A stretch of DNA of 64,000 bases from JAIBJN01 sp963842305 (GCA_963842305.1 CAWJFW010000002.1:1116001-1180000); one strand, 5' to 3'; numbered from the stretch's first letter, positions 47,245 through 56,341 are shown. The notes: generated by a model from the letters alone, not told the origin. A program made the numbers and translations.

Positions 47245-47250
47245 TACCAT
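47245..47250 (+). promoter_or_regulatory. -10 hexamer TACCAT, leaderless beta-propeller gene
   Basis: TACCAT is 6 nt before the GTG at 47257 and sets that start over an in-frame TTG 3 nt earlier. Confidence 0.5.
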
Positions 47251-47256
47251 CGATTG

Positions 47257-48243
47257 GTGACGCGTCCGGTCTCCCAGTCGATCTGCAGTCTCGCCCTGGC
47301 CGGCGTATTTGCTGCTGCGTCTGCGTGTGGCGGTTCGGCTCAGGAGTCGCCCGCCGTTCAGGCGTCCGACGCGACCCCGACGGTACGCGAGACGATGTCG
47401 CTGGGTGGCGCAAACCAGCTCGGAATCGGTAAAGGAAGCGTCTGGGTAAGCGACGATGGTGTGGGCGAGCTCGTTCGGGTCGACCCGAGCGGCAACCAGG
47501 TCGTTGCGCGCCTTGCCGTGCGCGAGAGCCCGGGCGGCGTCGCCGTCGGCGAGGGCAGCGTCTGGGTGGCGAGCAGCAGGCGGGTACGTGCCGACACGTG
47601 GGGTGCGGGCACCATCTGGCGGATCGACCCGGCCACGAACGAGGTGGTCGCGGGAGTCGACGTGCCGAGCACCCTCGCCGACGTCGCAGTCGGAGAGGGG
47701 GCAGTCTGGGCCAGCAATGGAAACCATGGCCGCTTCGGCGGCGTCTGGCGGATCGACCCGCGTACCAACCGGCTTGCCGGCAGACCGATCCGAGTCGGCG
47801 GCGGACCGAGCGACGTCGAGGTTGCGTACGGGTCCGTCTGGGTCGCCCTGGCCGACGATGGAGCGGTCGTCCGCATCGACCCGGCTACGAATGACGTCGG
47901 AATACCGATCCGCGTCGGAGCAGCCCCGTTCAACATCGCTGTCGGGGCCGGTGCCGTTTGGGTCCTCAATTCGAACGACGGTACCGTGACGCGGATCGAC
48001 CCCAAGAGCGGAAAGGTCGCCGGACCACCGATCCGGGTCGGCGGCATGCCCTCCGATCTCGCTGTGAACGCCGACGGGCTCTGGATCACGAATGAAGGGC
48101 GCGTCATCCGCCTCGACCCGGAAAGCGGCAAGATCCAGGACGAACTCCAAGTCGCGGGTGGACCCTTCGCGGTAGCTCTTGGTATGGGTTCCGTCTGGGT
48201 GACGGGGAACTTCGACGGAACCCTGATACGAATCGATTCATAG
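47257..48243 (+). CDS. Beta-propeller lipoprotein (NHL/YVTN-like repeats)
   Basis: A 328-residue lipoprotein. A signal peptide ends in a lipobox-like AAASACGG (Cys near residue 24). The mature part repeats a blade motif of the type GVAVGEGSVWVAS ... IWRIDPATNEVVA at least six times (residues about 55-325), typical of an exported six- or seven-blade propeller. It may bind a ligand or partner outside the cell; no enzyme residues are known to apply. A cupredoxin gene follows 80 nt after. Confidence 0.85.
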   Translation: MTRPVSQSICSLALAGVFAAASACGGSAQESPAVQASDATPTVRETMSLGGANQLGIGKGSVWVSDDGVGELVRVDPSGNQVVARLAVRESPGGVAVGEGSVWVASSRRVRADTWGAGTIWRIDPATNEVVAGVDVPSTLADVAVGEGAVWASNGNHGRFGGVWRIDPRTNRLAGRPIRVGGGPSDVEVAYGSVWVALADDGAVVRIDPATNDVGIPIRVGAAPFNIAVGAGAVWVLNSNDGTVTRIDPKSGKVAGPPIRVGGMPSDLAVNADGLWITNEGRVIRLDPESGKIQDELQVAGGPFAVALGMGSVWVTGNFDGTLIRIDS

Positions 48244-48323
48244 ATCCTGGAGGGTGCCGGGCCCTGCCCAGGCCCCGGTCGGAGAAATCCGAACGGGGAC
48301 GGCCCCCGTATCCCGGGTAGCCG

Positions 48324-48674
48324 ATGTCCCGGCGTCACGCCGTCCTCGCCGTCCTCGCTGTCCTCGCGCTACTGGTTCCGGCCACCGCGAAGGCGACAAC
48401 CTTCCACGGGACGGTCGGACCGAGCATGACGATCACGCTCAAGCGAGCGAACGGGACGACCGTTCACCGCGTAACTCACGGCAGGCACACCTTCGTCATC
48501 CGCGACCGAGCGAGCATCCACAACTTCCATCTGCTCGGGCCCGGCGTCGACCGAAAGACAGGCGTCGGGTTCACCGGTCGCCGCAGGTGGGTCGTCACGC
48601 TGCAGGCCGGCACCTACAGGTACCGGTGCGACCCTCACCGCATGATGATGCGGGGGAGTTTCACGGTCGTCTAG
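48324..48674 (+). CDS. Exported cupredoxin-like (plastocyanin-fold) protein
   Basis: A 116-residue protein with a signal peptide (HAVLAVLAVLALLVPATAKA). The type 1 copper ligands are apparent: His in IHNFHLLGPG, then Cys, His and Met in YRYRCDPHRMMMRGSFTV. This fits a small periplasmic or surface copper protein for electron transfer or copper storage. The downstream methyltransferase is convergent. Confidence 0.85.
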   Translation: MSRRHAVLAVLAVLALLVPATAKATTFHGTVGPSMTITLKRANGTTVHRVTHGRHTFVIRDRASIHNFHLLGPGVDRKTGVGFTGRRRWVVTLQAGTYRYRCDPHRMMMRGSFTVV

Positions 48675-48769
48675 ACCGCGCCGCTGTCGAGGCGCCGCGA
48701 GCAACGGCGTGCCAGCGCCTGGGCGTTGGCCCCCGAGGAGGCAAGCGATCGCTGTGACCGGTCGAAGGC

Positions 48770-49618
48770 CTACGCGGCCGCCCCGGCCTGTGGTTTTCGG
48801 CCGGATGCCACCTTCACCGACACGGGCAACTCGAGGTGATCGGCGGCGGCGTACTCGCGGACAAGTTCGTCGAAAACGGCCCGGATACGCGCGCGCATCT
48901 CATCTGTCTGAGAAAGGATGAGGGCGCGTGTACGGACGGCCCCGCCGAGCAATCCGTCCCAGAGGTCGTCTGGCCCCCCGATCCGGTGGGTGAACCCGAG
49001 CGTACGGACTTCGACGTCGCGCAGCCCTGCATCGCGCAATAGTCGCGTGAACTCGACGTCGTCGGAGAAGCGGAAGAACGGCGGCCCTGTCGGGATATCG
49101 GCAGGCGGACGCGCGCCGGCCTCCTCGATAGCGTCGACAAAGACGCCGACCAGGCGTGCCTGGCCGGGCGTATCCCACGTGGAGAGTGCGACTCGCCCTT
49201 CGGGCGCGAGTACACGCGCAAATTCCTCCACCGCCCGGTCAGGGCGACCGAGGTGAAGGACGACGAAGTTACCAACGACAGCATCGAAGGAGGCATCTGA
49301 GAAGGCCGGCCGCTCCGCGTCGCCTTGGTGAAACTCGATCCCGGGGTGAAGTCCCTGTGCGAGTGCGACCATCTCGGCCGTGACGTCGAGGCCAACGACG
49401 GATGCTCCCCGCTCGGCGGCAACTGCTGCGACGTACCCAGGGCCGGTCGCAACATCGAGCATTCTCGTACCCGAACCAACTGCAGCCGCAGCGAGAAGCG
49501 GGTGGACTACCCGGCTCGTGATCGGACCGAAGAATCTGTGGTAACCCGCCGCTGCTGTGGCCCATCCACTGGCTTCGAACGCGTTAAAGGCATCGGCGTC
49601 GATCGAGTGCTCGCTCAA
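48770..49618 (-). CDS. Class I SAM-dependent methyltransferase
   Basis: A 282-residue Rossmann methyltransferase of the UbiE/Methyltransf_11 type: motif I MLDVATGPGYVAAVAAERG, acidic residue in VVGLDVTAEM, motif II region GDAERPAFSDASFDAVV, VLAPEGRVALSTW. The substrate is unknown. The start is a choice: TTG at 49618 (LSEHSIDADAFNAF) is used because TAGTCT at 49673-49678 would start transcription downstream of the alternative TTG at 49669. Confidence 0.85.
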   Translation of the reverse strand: MSEHSIDADAFNAFEASGWATAAAGYHRFFGPITSRVVHPLLAAAAVGSGTRMLDVATGPGYVAAVAAERGASVVGLDVTAEMVALAQGLHPGIEFHQGDAERPAFSDASFDAVVGNFVVLHLGRPDRAVEEFARVLAPEGRVALSTWDTPGQARLVGVFVDAIEEAGARPPADIPTGPPFFRFSDDVEFTRLLRDAGLRDVEVRTLGFTHRIGGPDDLWDGLLGGAVRTRALILSQTDEMRARIRAVFDELVREYAAADHLELPVSVKVASGRKPQAGAAA

Positions 49619-49709
49619 CCCGCCCCCTGGAGAACTCGTTTGTGCTGCCCAGCCGCTCCAGAAACCCAACCGAGACTATCGAGCCTCGTGCTCGATGGAC
49701 CTACCCGCC

Positions 49710-49755
49710 CGACCTGACCCACCCACCCTCAGCCAGAAACGGGGTGGGGGCTGCG
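49710..49755. repeat. 46-bp palindromic repeat, copy E1
   Basis: About 80% identical to 61721-61765. The core is CCTGACCCA, then ACCCTCA, then GGGGTGG, with arms that can fold into a stem. It lies between two genes on the minus strand. Confidence 0.65.
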
Positions 49756-49819
49756 ACCTCAGAAGGTTTGAGGGGAGATGGGTTCCGTCTTGCTGTCGGC
49801 GTGGGGTGTGGAAGAACTG

Positions 49820-50353
49820 TCACGACGCCGGGAGGTAGGTGAGGAGGACCACTCCGGAGTCAAACCGCTTCACGTCGTCGAGCTCCATCCGGACCGTTCC
49901 CCTATCGCCGAGCACGTGGACGTTTCCCTCGCCCCAGACGAGCGGGTTCAGGTAGACCTCGTACTCGTCGATCAGGCCCTTCTCGGCGAGGGCGTACGCG
50001 AACTCGCCGCTCCCGTGCATGAACAGGTCACCGTCGACCCCGTCCTTCAGCTTCGGGATCGCGTCCTCGAGGTCACCCTCGAGGAGGGTCGCGTTCCACT
50101 CGAGGTCTCCGGACAGGGTGTTGGACGCGACGTACTTCGGCATCGCATTGACCATCGCCGCCCACTTACCCGTCTGGCTCGGCCAATATCCCGCCAGCCC
50201 CTCGTAGGTCTTGCGGCCCAGCACCAGCCCGCTCGATCTCGCCTGACGCTTGAACGAGTACTCGCCGTGGTCTCCGTCCGGCTGCACCCACTCGCCCACC
50301 GGGTCTATCACGCCGTCGATGGTGGCCTGCGTTGTCGCAATCAGCTTTCCCAT
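49820..50353 (-). CDS. Dihydrofolate reductase-like (RibD C-terminal) family protein
   Basis: A 177-residue protein with the RibD-C/DHFR-like fold: IATTQATIDGVI start, GLVLGRKTYEGLAGYW, YVASNTLSGDLEW and GSGEFAYALAEKGLIDEYEVYLNP. Family members reduce pteridine- or riboflavin-type substrates with NADPH or are of unknown role. It is probably monocistronic; a short gap separates it from the region upstream of a plus-strand fragment. Confidence 0.88.
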   Translation of the reverse strand: MGKLIATTQATIDGVIDPVGEWVQPDGDHGEYSFKRQARSSGLVLGRKTYEGLAGYWPSQTGKWAAMVNAMPKYVASNTLSGDLEWNATLLEGDLEDAIPKLKDGVDGDLFMHGSGEFAYALAEKGLIDEYEVYLNPLVWGEGNVHVLGDRGTVRMELDDVKRFDSGVVLLTYLPAS

Positions 50354-50495
50354 CTCGTTCTCCTTTGGTCACGGGAGCTCCCTCCGGGTCCCCTCTACCC
50401 CACGAGACGAACGGGGAAGCGCATCGCCCGTTCGAGGTCACTCATGCCCGCCGCATCGGTCGGGCGCGGCTTCGACTCGACCACCTTGCTCCAAG

Positions 50496-50757
50496 ATGGA
50501 GACGACCCAGATCTATCTCGGGAGGTTCGACCGCGAGCAGGCGATGGAGCGGGTGAAGGACCTTTCGTGGGGATCCCGTTCGCATCCATGGCGGTGAAGG
50601 CGCGGCCCGGGTTCGAACCGGTGAAACAGTGCGCTCGAGGTTACGCCCGGATCGTCGAGCCCGGCCTTCTCCTGGTCGACGATCCAGCGGCCGGCGCTTC
50701 GCTGGCACGGCCGATACTGCGGAGTGCTCCCGCCCGCCTGAATCGAGTGAAGGCGCT
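50496..50757 (+). pseudogene. Possible gene fragment with a -1 frameshift
   Basis: ATG at 50496 starts METTQIYLGRFDREQAMERV and continues to KDLSWG. The next frame resumes IPFASMAVKARPGFEPVKQC and on to GLLLVDDP. Adding one G to the GGGG run near 50569-50573 joins them. The 3' end runs into the antisense hydrolase with no stop nearby. I do not recognise the family. It may be a remnant, or two chance frames. Confidence 0.3.
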
Positions 50758-51617
50758 TATCGGGCGAGCCAGGCAAGCGTCTCCCGCCAGTGGTCCAGGA
50801 GCATGTGGCCCGCGCCGGGAACGAGCTCGAAGGTCGCGTCGGGCAGGCGCTCCGCCAAATAGTCGCCGTGGGCTCGGGGCACGAGGACGTCGAGCTCACC
50901 CTGCCACAGCCGCACCTCCGCGCGAACGTCATCGAGGGAGAAACCCCAGGGCGCCGCGAACGCAAGGTCGTCGTCGATCCAACCAAGGGCTCCCTGGCGC
51001 ACGGATTCGACGATCGACTTCCTGAGCTCGGCACGGACCTCCGGGCGCGAGAGGACCTCCCCGTCGTACTCGGGCAGCTCGGCGGCGAGGGCGTCGAGCA
51101 GGCCCTCCGGGTCGCGGGCGCTCTGCTCGACCCACGGCGCGAGGACCGTCGCCAGCGCTTCCTCTCCCTCCCTGGCGGCACTGAACTCAGTGATGTTGAC
51201 CTCGGCCATCCCGGCCATGAAGTCGAGCGCCGGATCGTCCGACGGCGCTGCTCCGACCATCACCCCCACGCGGTCGACCCGGCCCGGGAAAAGCGCCGCG
51301 CAGGCGAGCGCATGTGGGCCCCCGCCGGAGATGCCGAAGACGGCAAGGCGGTCGAGGCCCAGGTGGTCGGCGAGTGCGCCCACGTCGGCCGCCGCGTCGG
51401 CCACGACCCGGCCTGGGCGCGGATCAGAGAGACCGTATCCCGGACGGTCGTAGGCGATGAAGCGGATGCCCTCGTACACCCTCGGGTCGGGGTGATTGTC
51501 GAGACGGCTCCCCGGCGTTCCGTGGTGGAGGACGACGGGCCTCCCGTCGGGGTCGCCGCGCTCGACGTAGGCGAGCCGTCGGCCGTCCGGCGCCTTGAGC
51601 GTCCCTTCCCGCCCCAC
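50757..51617 (-). CDS. Alpha/beta hydrolase
   Basis: A 286-residue alpha/beta hydrolase fold protein. The HHGTPGSRLD oxyanion motif, nucleophile elbow FGISGGGPHALAC with Ser, and C-terminal ELVPGAGHMLLDHW with His are present; the acidic residue is probably in WQGELDVLVP. The substrate is unknown. The GTG at 51617 (VGREGTLKAPDGRRLAY) is chosen because TATGAT sits 6 nt upstream; an ATG further upstream is rejected. Confidence 0.9.
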   Translation of the reverse strand: MGREGTLKAPDGRRLAYVERGDPDGRPVVLHHGTPGSRLDNHPDPRVYEGIRFIAYDRPGYGLSDPRPGRVVADAAADVGALADHLGLDRLAVFGISGGGPHALACAALFPGRVDRVGVMVGAAPSDDPALDFMAGMAEVNITEFSAAREGEEALATVLAPWVEQSARDPEGLLDALAAELPEYDGEVLSRPEVRAELRKSIVESVRQGALGWIDDDLAFAAPWGFSLDDVRAEVRLWQGELDVLVPRAHGDYLAERLPDATFELVPGAGHMLLDHWRETLAWLAR

Positions 51618-51623
51618 GCGTCG

Positions 51624-51629
51624 ATCATA
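51624..51629 (-). promoter_or_regulatory. -10 hexamer TATGAT, leaderless hydrolase gene
   Basis: TATGAT is 6 nt before the GTG at 51617. Confidence 0.55.
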
Positions 51630-51848
51630 GGAACAACACATGAGTTCGTGTCGGCCGCAGTGCGGGCGAGATGCGGTGCTTCGGCCCGGATCAGTGTGCG
51701 GTCTGGCGTTGTCCCGGCGAGAACGGCGCCCCAGAGCCTGCTCCCGGCACAGGCGCCGATCCACGACCAAGCGGCTCGGGCCTGACCCTTCAGCCCCTCT
51801 CTGAGTCTCAGCGCCATTTCGAAGCTCGCAAACTTTCCGTTACAGGGT

Positions 51849-51854
51849 TACGCT
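51849..51854 (+). promoter_or_regulatory. -10 hexamer TACGCT, leaderless gene at 51861
   Basis: TACGCT is 6 nt before the ATG. Confidence 0.5.
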
Positions 51855-51860
51855 CTGCCG

Positions 51861-52175
51861 ATGGCGGCCGCGGCGACACTCGTCATGTGGTTTCACCTCC
51901 GCTCGCCGGAGCTAGCCGAGGAGTTTGAGCGTCTGATGGCCAGTGATCGGGACATCGTCCATAGCTCGCTGGAGACGATGCCGGATTGGCGATTGACGCG
52001 GCCGGCGGATGTACCCGGACAGGCCACTGAATCAGCCGATTACGTGCTGATCGCAGAGATCGTCAACATCGCGCACTGGCAGCAACAAGCGGAGCTACGG
52101 GTTCAGGCCTTGGCGGATGACTTGGAGCATCTGGTGTCCAGCCGGAGGATGCTCGTCCTCGAACGCATCCTTTAA
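51861..52175 (+). CDS. Small protein, possibly a ferredoxin-like (dabb/EthD-type) fold
   Basis: A 104-residue soluble protein: LVMWFHLRSPELAEEFERLM start, SSLETMPDWRLTRPADVPG in the middle, and an ADYVLIAEIVNIAHWQQQAE stretch that looks like a beta-alpha-beta unit of dimeric ferredoxin-fold proteins. The resemblance is weak. It has a leaderless-type start and stands alone. Confidence 0.55.
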   Translation: MAAAATLVMWFHLRSPELAEEFERLMASDRDIVHSSLETMPDWRLTRPADVPGQATESADYVLIAEIVNIAHWQQQAELRVQALADDLEHLVSSRRMLVLERIL

Positions 52176-52567
52176 CAAGCTTCAGCTCTGACGGATACGG
52201 ACCGACAGGGCGCCGCTAGATCGAACCCGCGTCCGAAGTTGCCCAGGAGATCTAGAACACGGCGGACGCTTGCGCAGTCGGAGCTGGGGGTTCCTGTCTG
52301 GTGACTGTGCGGAGGGCGGTGGGAAAGCGTCGGCGAGATCGAGGCGGGTTTGCCATCATGGTCCGACGGGGTCGCCCAAGGACTGGAGGGCACCATGACC
52401 GTCGCCGACATGACACCGTCGCGGAGAGAATGTCCAAGCTTTAGGCGGGCCAGGAAGGCCGACGAACGGCCGCGCAGGCCCCAACCAGGCGGAAGGCCGA
52501 CCTTCAGAGCCCGCAACACAACGGGTGGACCCGTAAGCAACGCTGACCCGAACGGAAGGAGCGGCCC
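52176..52567 (+). other. 392-nt region without a gene
   Basis: No frame with a supported start is seen. A good ribosome-binding site (GGAAGGAG) lies before the hydrolase ATG at 52568. Confidence 0.4.
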
Positions 52568-53414
52568 ATGGCCGACACACCTGACACGATTGTTCTGATC
52601 CATGGCTTCTGGGTCACTCCCCGAAGCTGGGAGCACTGGATCGAGCGATACGAGCAGGCCGGCTACCGCGTGATCGCACCTGCTTATCCTGGATTCGAGG
52701 TCGAGGTCGAGGCGCTCAATGCAGACACCTCGCCGATCGAAGCGCTGACGGTGCCAGCGGTCGTCGAGCATCTCGAGGCGGTCGTCGGCGAGCTCGAGTC
52801 GCCTCCCATCCTGATCGGACACTCTGCCGGCGGGACCTTCGTGCAGCTCCTCCTCGACCACGGGTTCGGTGCTGTGGGGGTGGCCATCAACTCCGCTCCG
52901 ACCGAAGGCGTCCGCGTCACCCCGCCCTCGCAGATCAAGTCGCTGTTCCCTGCCCTCAAGAACCCAGCCAACCGCCACCGCGCCGTCGGCTTCACGCCCG
53001 AGCAGTGGCACTACGTGTTCACGAACACTTTCAGCGAAGACGACTCCCAGGCCCTGTACGAGCGCTACCACGTTCCGGCCTCGGGGGCGATCCTCTGGGG
53101 GATCGTGCTCGCCAACCTGGAACCTGGCCACCAGGCCACGTGGGTCGACTACAAGAACGACGACCGCGCGCCGCTGCTGTTCATCTCGGGCGAGCGAGGA
53201 CCACCTCATGCCGCCGAGTGTCCAGCGGTCGAACGCCAAGCACTACAAGTCGAACACGATCACCGAGGTCAAGGAGTACGAGGGCCGGGCGCACCTCCTT
53301 CCCGCCCAGGAGGGCTGGGAAGAAGTCGCCGATTACGCTCTCGACTGGGCGAACGAGAACGCGGTCAGCGGCGCTGCTGCTTCTAGCACGCCAACCCGCG
53401 ACCGGACGCCCTAG
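52568..53414 (+). pseudogene. Alpha/beta hydrolase split by a +1 frameshift
   Basis: The gene is 847 nt, 282 codons plus one base. The first frame holds IVLIHGFWVTPRSWEHW, nucleophile GHSAGG and YKNDDRAPLLFISG. The next frame continues with SEDHLMPPSVQRSNAKHY and EGRAHLLPAQEGW, which supply the catalytic Asp and His. Removing one G near 53191-53193 restores ISG-SEDH. The unshifted product keeps only the Ser. A serine hydrolase or esterase was encoded; it is now broken or mis-sequenced. Confidence 0.88.
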
Positions 53415-53639
53415 GTTTCTTCGACCGCTACGGGAAAACGAGAATCCCTGAGGAGCGATTACCCTGCCGTCTTCGCTCGCTTCGCTGGGTTGCCGAGAAG
53501 ACCGGGCGAGTCCGTGTCGTGCCTCGAGAAATCGAAACGCCCGCCGAGTAGAACCCGAGGCGGACCGGGCCGCAAGGACACCCTGTCACCGCCTTGTCGC
53601 CGGAGGGCTATCGGGGTGGCGGATCGCGAACGCTCCGGC

Positions 53640-53840
53640 CTACAGGGCGATTCGGGACGTGCCCACGAGCCCCGAGACACGCAGACGCCATTCCCTCTCG
53701 GCTTCAGAGCCTGACGGGAAGTCGACGGCCATCTCGTTCCGCCCCTCCTGCCGGGTGAGACCGTTCATCGGCCGGGCAAGGATGTAGCCGATTGCCACCC
53801 CCGTAAGGAGAAACCCGAGCGGGCTGAGGACGGTCCGCAC
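53640..53840 (-). CDS. Small membrane protein
   Basis: A 66-residue protein with one hydrophobic helix near its start (VLSPLGFLLTGVAIGYILA) and a charged C-terminal half. TACACT lies 7 nt before the GTG, the leaderless pattern. No family is recognised. It lies 225 nt downstream of the broken hydrolase, on the opposite strand. Confidence 0.55.
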   Translation of the reverse strand: MRTVLSPLGFLLTGVAIGYILARPMNGLTRQEGRNEMAVDFPSGSEAEREWRLRVSGLVGTSRIAL

Positions 53841-53847
53841 CGGCGGA

Positions 53848-53853
53848 AGTGTA
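53848..53853 (-). promoter_or_regulatory. -10 hexamer TACACT, small membrane gene at 53640-53840
   Basis: TACACT is 7 nt before the GTG. Confidence 0.45.
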
Positions 53854-54025
53854 CGCCGCTTTGGGTTTGGATAGGCGCCGGGGCAGGTCGCAAGGTGACC
53901 CTGAGGCGAGGCTGCCCACGCGCCCGCGAGGTGAGCCCGCGGCTTGTGAGATGGCCCGCATCCGACGGAGAGCCCGAGCGGCAAGGGGAGGACGACCGCC
54001 GCCCGCTGTAGTGGCGGTGCGGGGC

Positions 54026-54031
54026 TATCAT
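54026..54031 (+). promoter_or_regulatory. -10 hexamer TATCAT, small membrane gene at 54038
   Basis: TATCAT is 6 nt before the GTG. Confidence 0.5.
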
Positions 54032-54037
54032 CGGCGC

Positions 54038-54250
54038 GTGGTCGAGCTCCGTGGCTGGTGGATCGTCCTGGACGCTGTTTCGTGGATATTCATCGCGATC
54101 GTCTTCGGGATGGCTGCGTTCGGTGCGTGGCCCCCGTCGCCTTACGACCTGATCTTTCTCGGCGGACTCCTGCTCGCATGTGTCTGGGCTCTGTGGGCTT
54201 GGAGAACCGTTCGAACCAGGAGACGCCAGCCTGGGCCGGGCACGGGCTGA
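54038..54250 (+). CDS. Small two-helix membrane protein
   Basis: A 70-residue protein with two hydrophobic segments (WWIVLDAVSWIFIAIVFGMA; LIFLGGLLLACVWALWAW) and a basic tail (RTVRTRRRQPG). The GTG has TATCAT 6 nt upstream. It is 120 nt before ftsH on the same strand and could be co-expressed; no function is suggested. Confidence 0.62.
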   Translation: MVELRGWWIVLDAVSWIFIAIVFGMAAFGAWPPSPYDLIFLGGLLLACVWALWAWRTVRTRRRQPGPGTG

Positions 54251-54370
54251 CTGAAAGAGAAAATCGGAGCGCGACCATTCGGCGACCTCAGACGGACGGA
54301 GCTCAGCCCGCAGCGACGCGCCGGGCAGGGGTAGTCTTCGTTCTGTCGTGAGGATTCGGAGTCGCCTGCG

Positions 54371-56341
54371 ATGACCGAGGCGCCTGGAGATCGAGCGACG
54401 GCAGGCGCCCCGCCGGCGCCGCCCGAATCGTCGCCAACGTCACCGAAGCGCCCACGCTTTCGCCCGGGCCTGGTCTGGGTTCTCTTCTTTCTCGCTCTGC
54501 TCGGGTTCAACATCTTCTTCGGGATGCGGGCGACCCAGCCGGAATCGCGGCTTCGAGTTCCCTACAGCCCGTTCTTTCTCGACCAGGTCGACGCTGGGCA
54601 CGTCGAGGAGATCACGTCGAAGGGCACGGCGATCCAGGGGACCTTCACAGAGCAGGAGAGCTACCAAGGGTCGGAGCCGACGACCCACTTCGAGACCGAG
54701 ATCCCGGCCTTCGCAGACACCGACGCTCTGTCGCTCCTGCTCGAGGAGAACGAGGTCGTCGTCAACGCCCAGCCCCTCGACACGGGCGCTCCCTTCTGGC
54801 AGAGCCTCTTGCTCGGCTTCGCTCCGACACTCCTCTTCGTCCTACTCCTTTTCTGGCTCTTCCGACGGGCAGGGAGGATGCAGAACGTCCTCGGCGCCTT
54901 CGGTCGCTCGCGCGCCCGTCGCTACGAGCCGTCAGGTGATCCGGTCACCTTTGCCGATGTCGCCGGCATCGACGAAGCGAAGGACGAGTTGAGCGAGGTC
55001 GTCGACTTCCTCCGTCAGCCGGAGCGGTACCGAAAGCTCGGCGCTCGCATCCCGCACGGGGTACTCCTCTCCGGCCCCCCGGGAACTGGAAAGACCCTTC
55101 TCGCGCGGGCGGTCGCGGGCGAGGCGAACGTCCCGTTCTTCTCCCTCGCCGCATCCGAGTTCGTCGAGGCGATCGTGGGCATTGGCGCATCACGCGTGCG
55201 TGACCTCTTCGCGCAGGCCAAGGAGGCCGCGCCGTCGATCGTCTTCATCGACGAGCTCGACGCGATCGGCCGCTCGCGCACCTCAGGGGTCGCCGGCTTC
55301 AGCGGCGGGAACGACGAGCGAGAGCAGACGCTCAACCAGATCCTCACCGAGATGGACGGCTTCGACTCGTCCACGAACGTGATTGTGATCGCGGCGACGA
55401 ATCGCCCGGACGTTCTCGACTCAGCCCTCCTGCGGCCCGGCCGCTTCGACCGGAGGGTTACCGTACAGCCCCCCGATCGCGCCGGCCGGGAGGCGATCCT
55501 CCGCGTGCACGCGCGCGGCGTGCCGCTCGCCCCGGATGTCGATCTCGGCCGCATCGCGGCGAGCACGCCGGGCATGGTTGGGGCCGACCTCGCCAATCTG
55601 GTCAACGAGGCGGCGCTCGTGGCAGCGCGCCGAAGCCACGAAGCCGTGGGGGAGGCCGACTTCACCGATGCGCTCGAGCGGATCATCCTCGGCGCCGAAC
55701 GCCAGGTGATGATGAGCGAGGAGGACCGGCGCCGCACGGCCTATCACGAAGGCGGGCATGCGATCGTGGGCATGCTGACCGAGGGCGCCGACCCGGTGCG
55801 GAAGGTCTCGATCATTCCGCGCGGCCTGGCGCTCGGGGTGACATTCGCGGCGCCGGAGAACGACCGCTTCAACTATCGCGAGCCCGAGATCGAGGCGAAG
55901 ATCAAGGTCGCGCTGGGGGGGCGTGCAGCGGAGGAAGTGGTTTACGGAGAAACGAGCACCGGCGCGGAATCGGACATCCAGCAGCTCACCGAGCTCGCTC
56001 GTCAGATGGTGGGGCGCTGGGGCATGAGCTCTGCGATCGGCCCGGTCGCCGTCCTGCCCCGCGACGGCTCGGGACCACTGCTCCCCGGGGTTGCGGAGGT
56101 CTCCCCCGACACGCAGAAGCTGGTCGACGAGGAGGTGCGCCGAATCGTCGAAGAGTCCCACGAGAAGGTCGTCGCGCTGCTCCAAGAGAACCGGGCCAAA
56201 CTCGACTCACTGGCGGCCGCGCTCCTCGAACACGAGACCCTCGATGAGGACGATGCGTACGCGGCCGCCGGCGTCGCCCGAAGGACTGCCCCCGGCGCCG
56301 ATGGGTATGTCGCCGCGGCTCAGGTACGAGGCGACGATTAG
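54371..56341 (+). CDS. ftsH: ATP-dependent zinc metalloprotease FtsH
   Basis: A 656-residue membrane AAA+ protease. TM helices lie about residues 34-51 and 144-165. The AAA domain has SGPPGTGKTLLARAVAGE (Walker A, about residue 234), IVFIDELDAIG (Walker B) and the second region of homology ATNRPDVLDSALLRPGRFDR. The zinc site is YHEGGHAIVG (about 459). It degrades misfolded membrane and regulatory proteins. The ATG overlaps the stop of an 8-codon frame (GTG at 54348) in ATGA. A TAGTCT lies 10 nt before that GTG. Confidence 0.96.
   Translation: MTEAPGDRATAGAPPAPPESSPTSPKRPRFRPGLVWVLFFLALLGFNIFFGMRATQPESRLRVPYSPFFLDQVDAGHVEEITSKGTAIQGTFTEQESYQGSEPTTHFETEIPAFADTDALSLLLEENEVVVNAQPLDTGAPFWQSLLLGFAPTLLFVLLLFWLFRRAGRMQNVLGAFGRSRARRYEPSGDPVTFADVAGIDEAKDELSEVVDFLRQPERYRKLGARIPHGVLLSGPPGTGKTLLARAVAGEANVPFFSLAASEFVEAIVGIGASRVRDLFAQAKEAAPSIVFIDELDAIGRSRTSGVAGFSGGNDEREQTLNQILTEMDGFDSSTNVIVIAATNRPDVLDSALLRPGRFDRRVTVQPPDRAGREAILRVHARGVPLAPDVDLGRIAASTPGMVGADLANLVNEAALVAARRSHEAVGEADFTDALERIILGAERQVMMSEEDRRRTAYHEGGHAIVGMLTEGADPVRKVSIIPRGLALGVTFAAPENDRFNYREPEIEAKIKVALGGRAAEEVVYGETSTGAESDIQQLTELARQMVGRWGMSSAIGPVAVLPRDGSGPLLPGVAEVSPDTQKLVDEEVRRIVEESHEKVVALLQENRAKLDSLAAALLEHETLDEDDAYAAAGVARRTAPGADGYVAAAQVRGDD

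Noticed and set aside
50600..50640. GGTTCGAACC resembling a tRNA T-loop
   Set aside because: No acceptor, D- or anticodon arm surrounds it.
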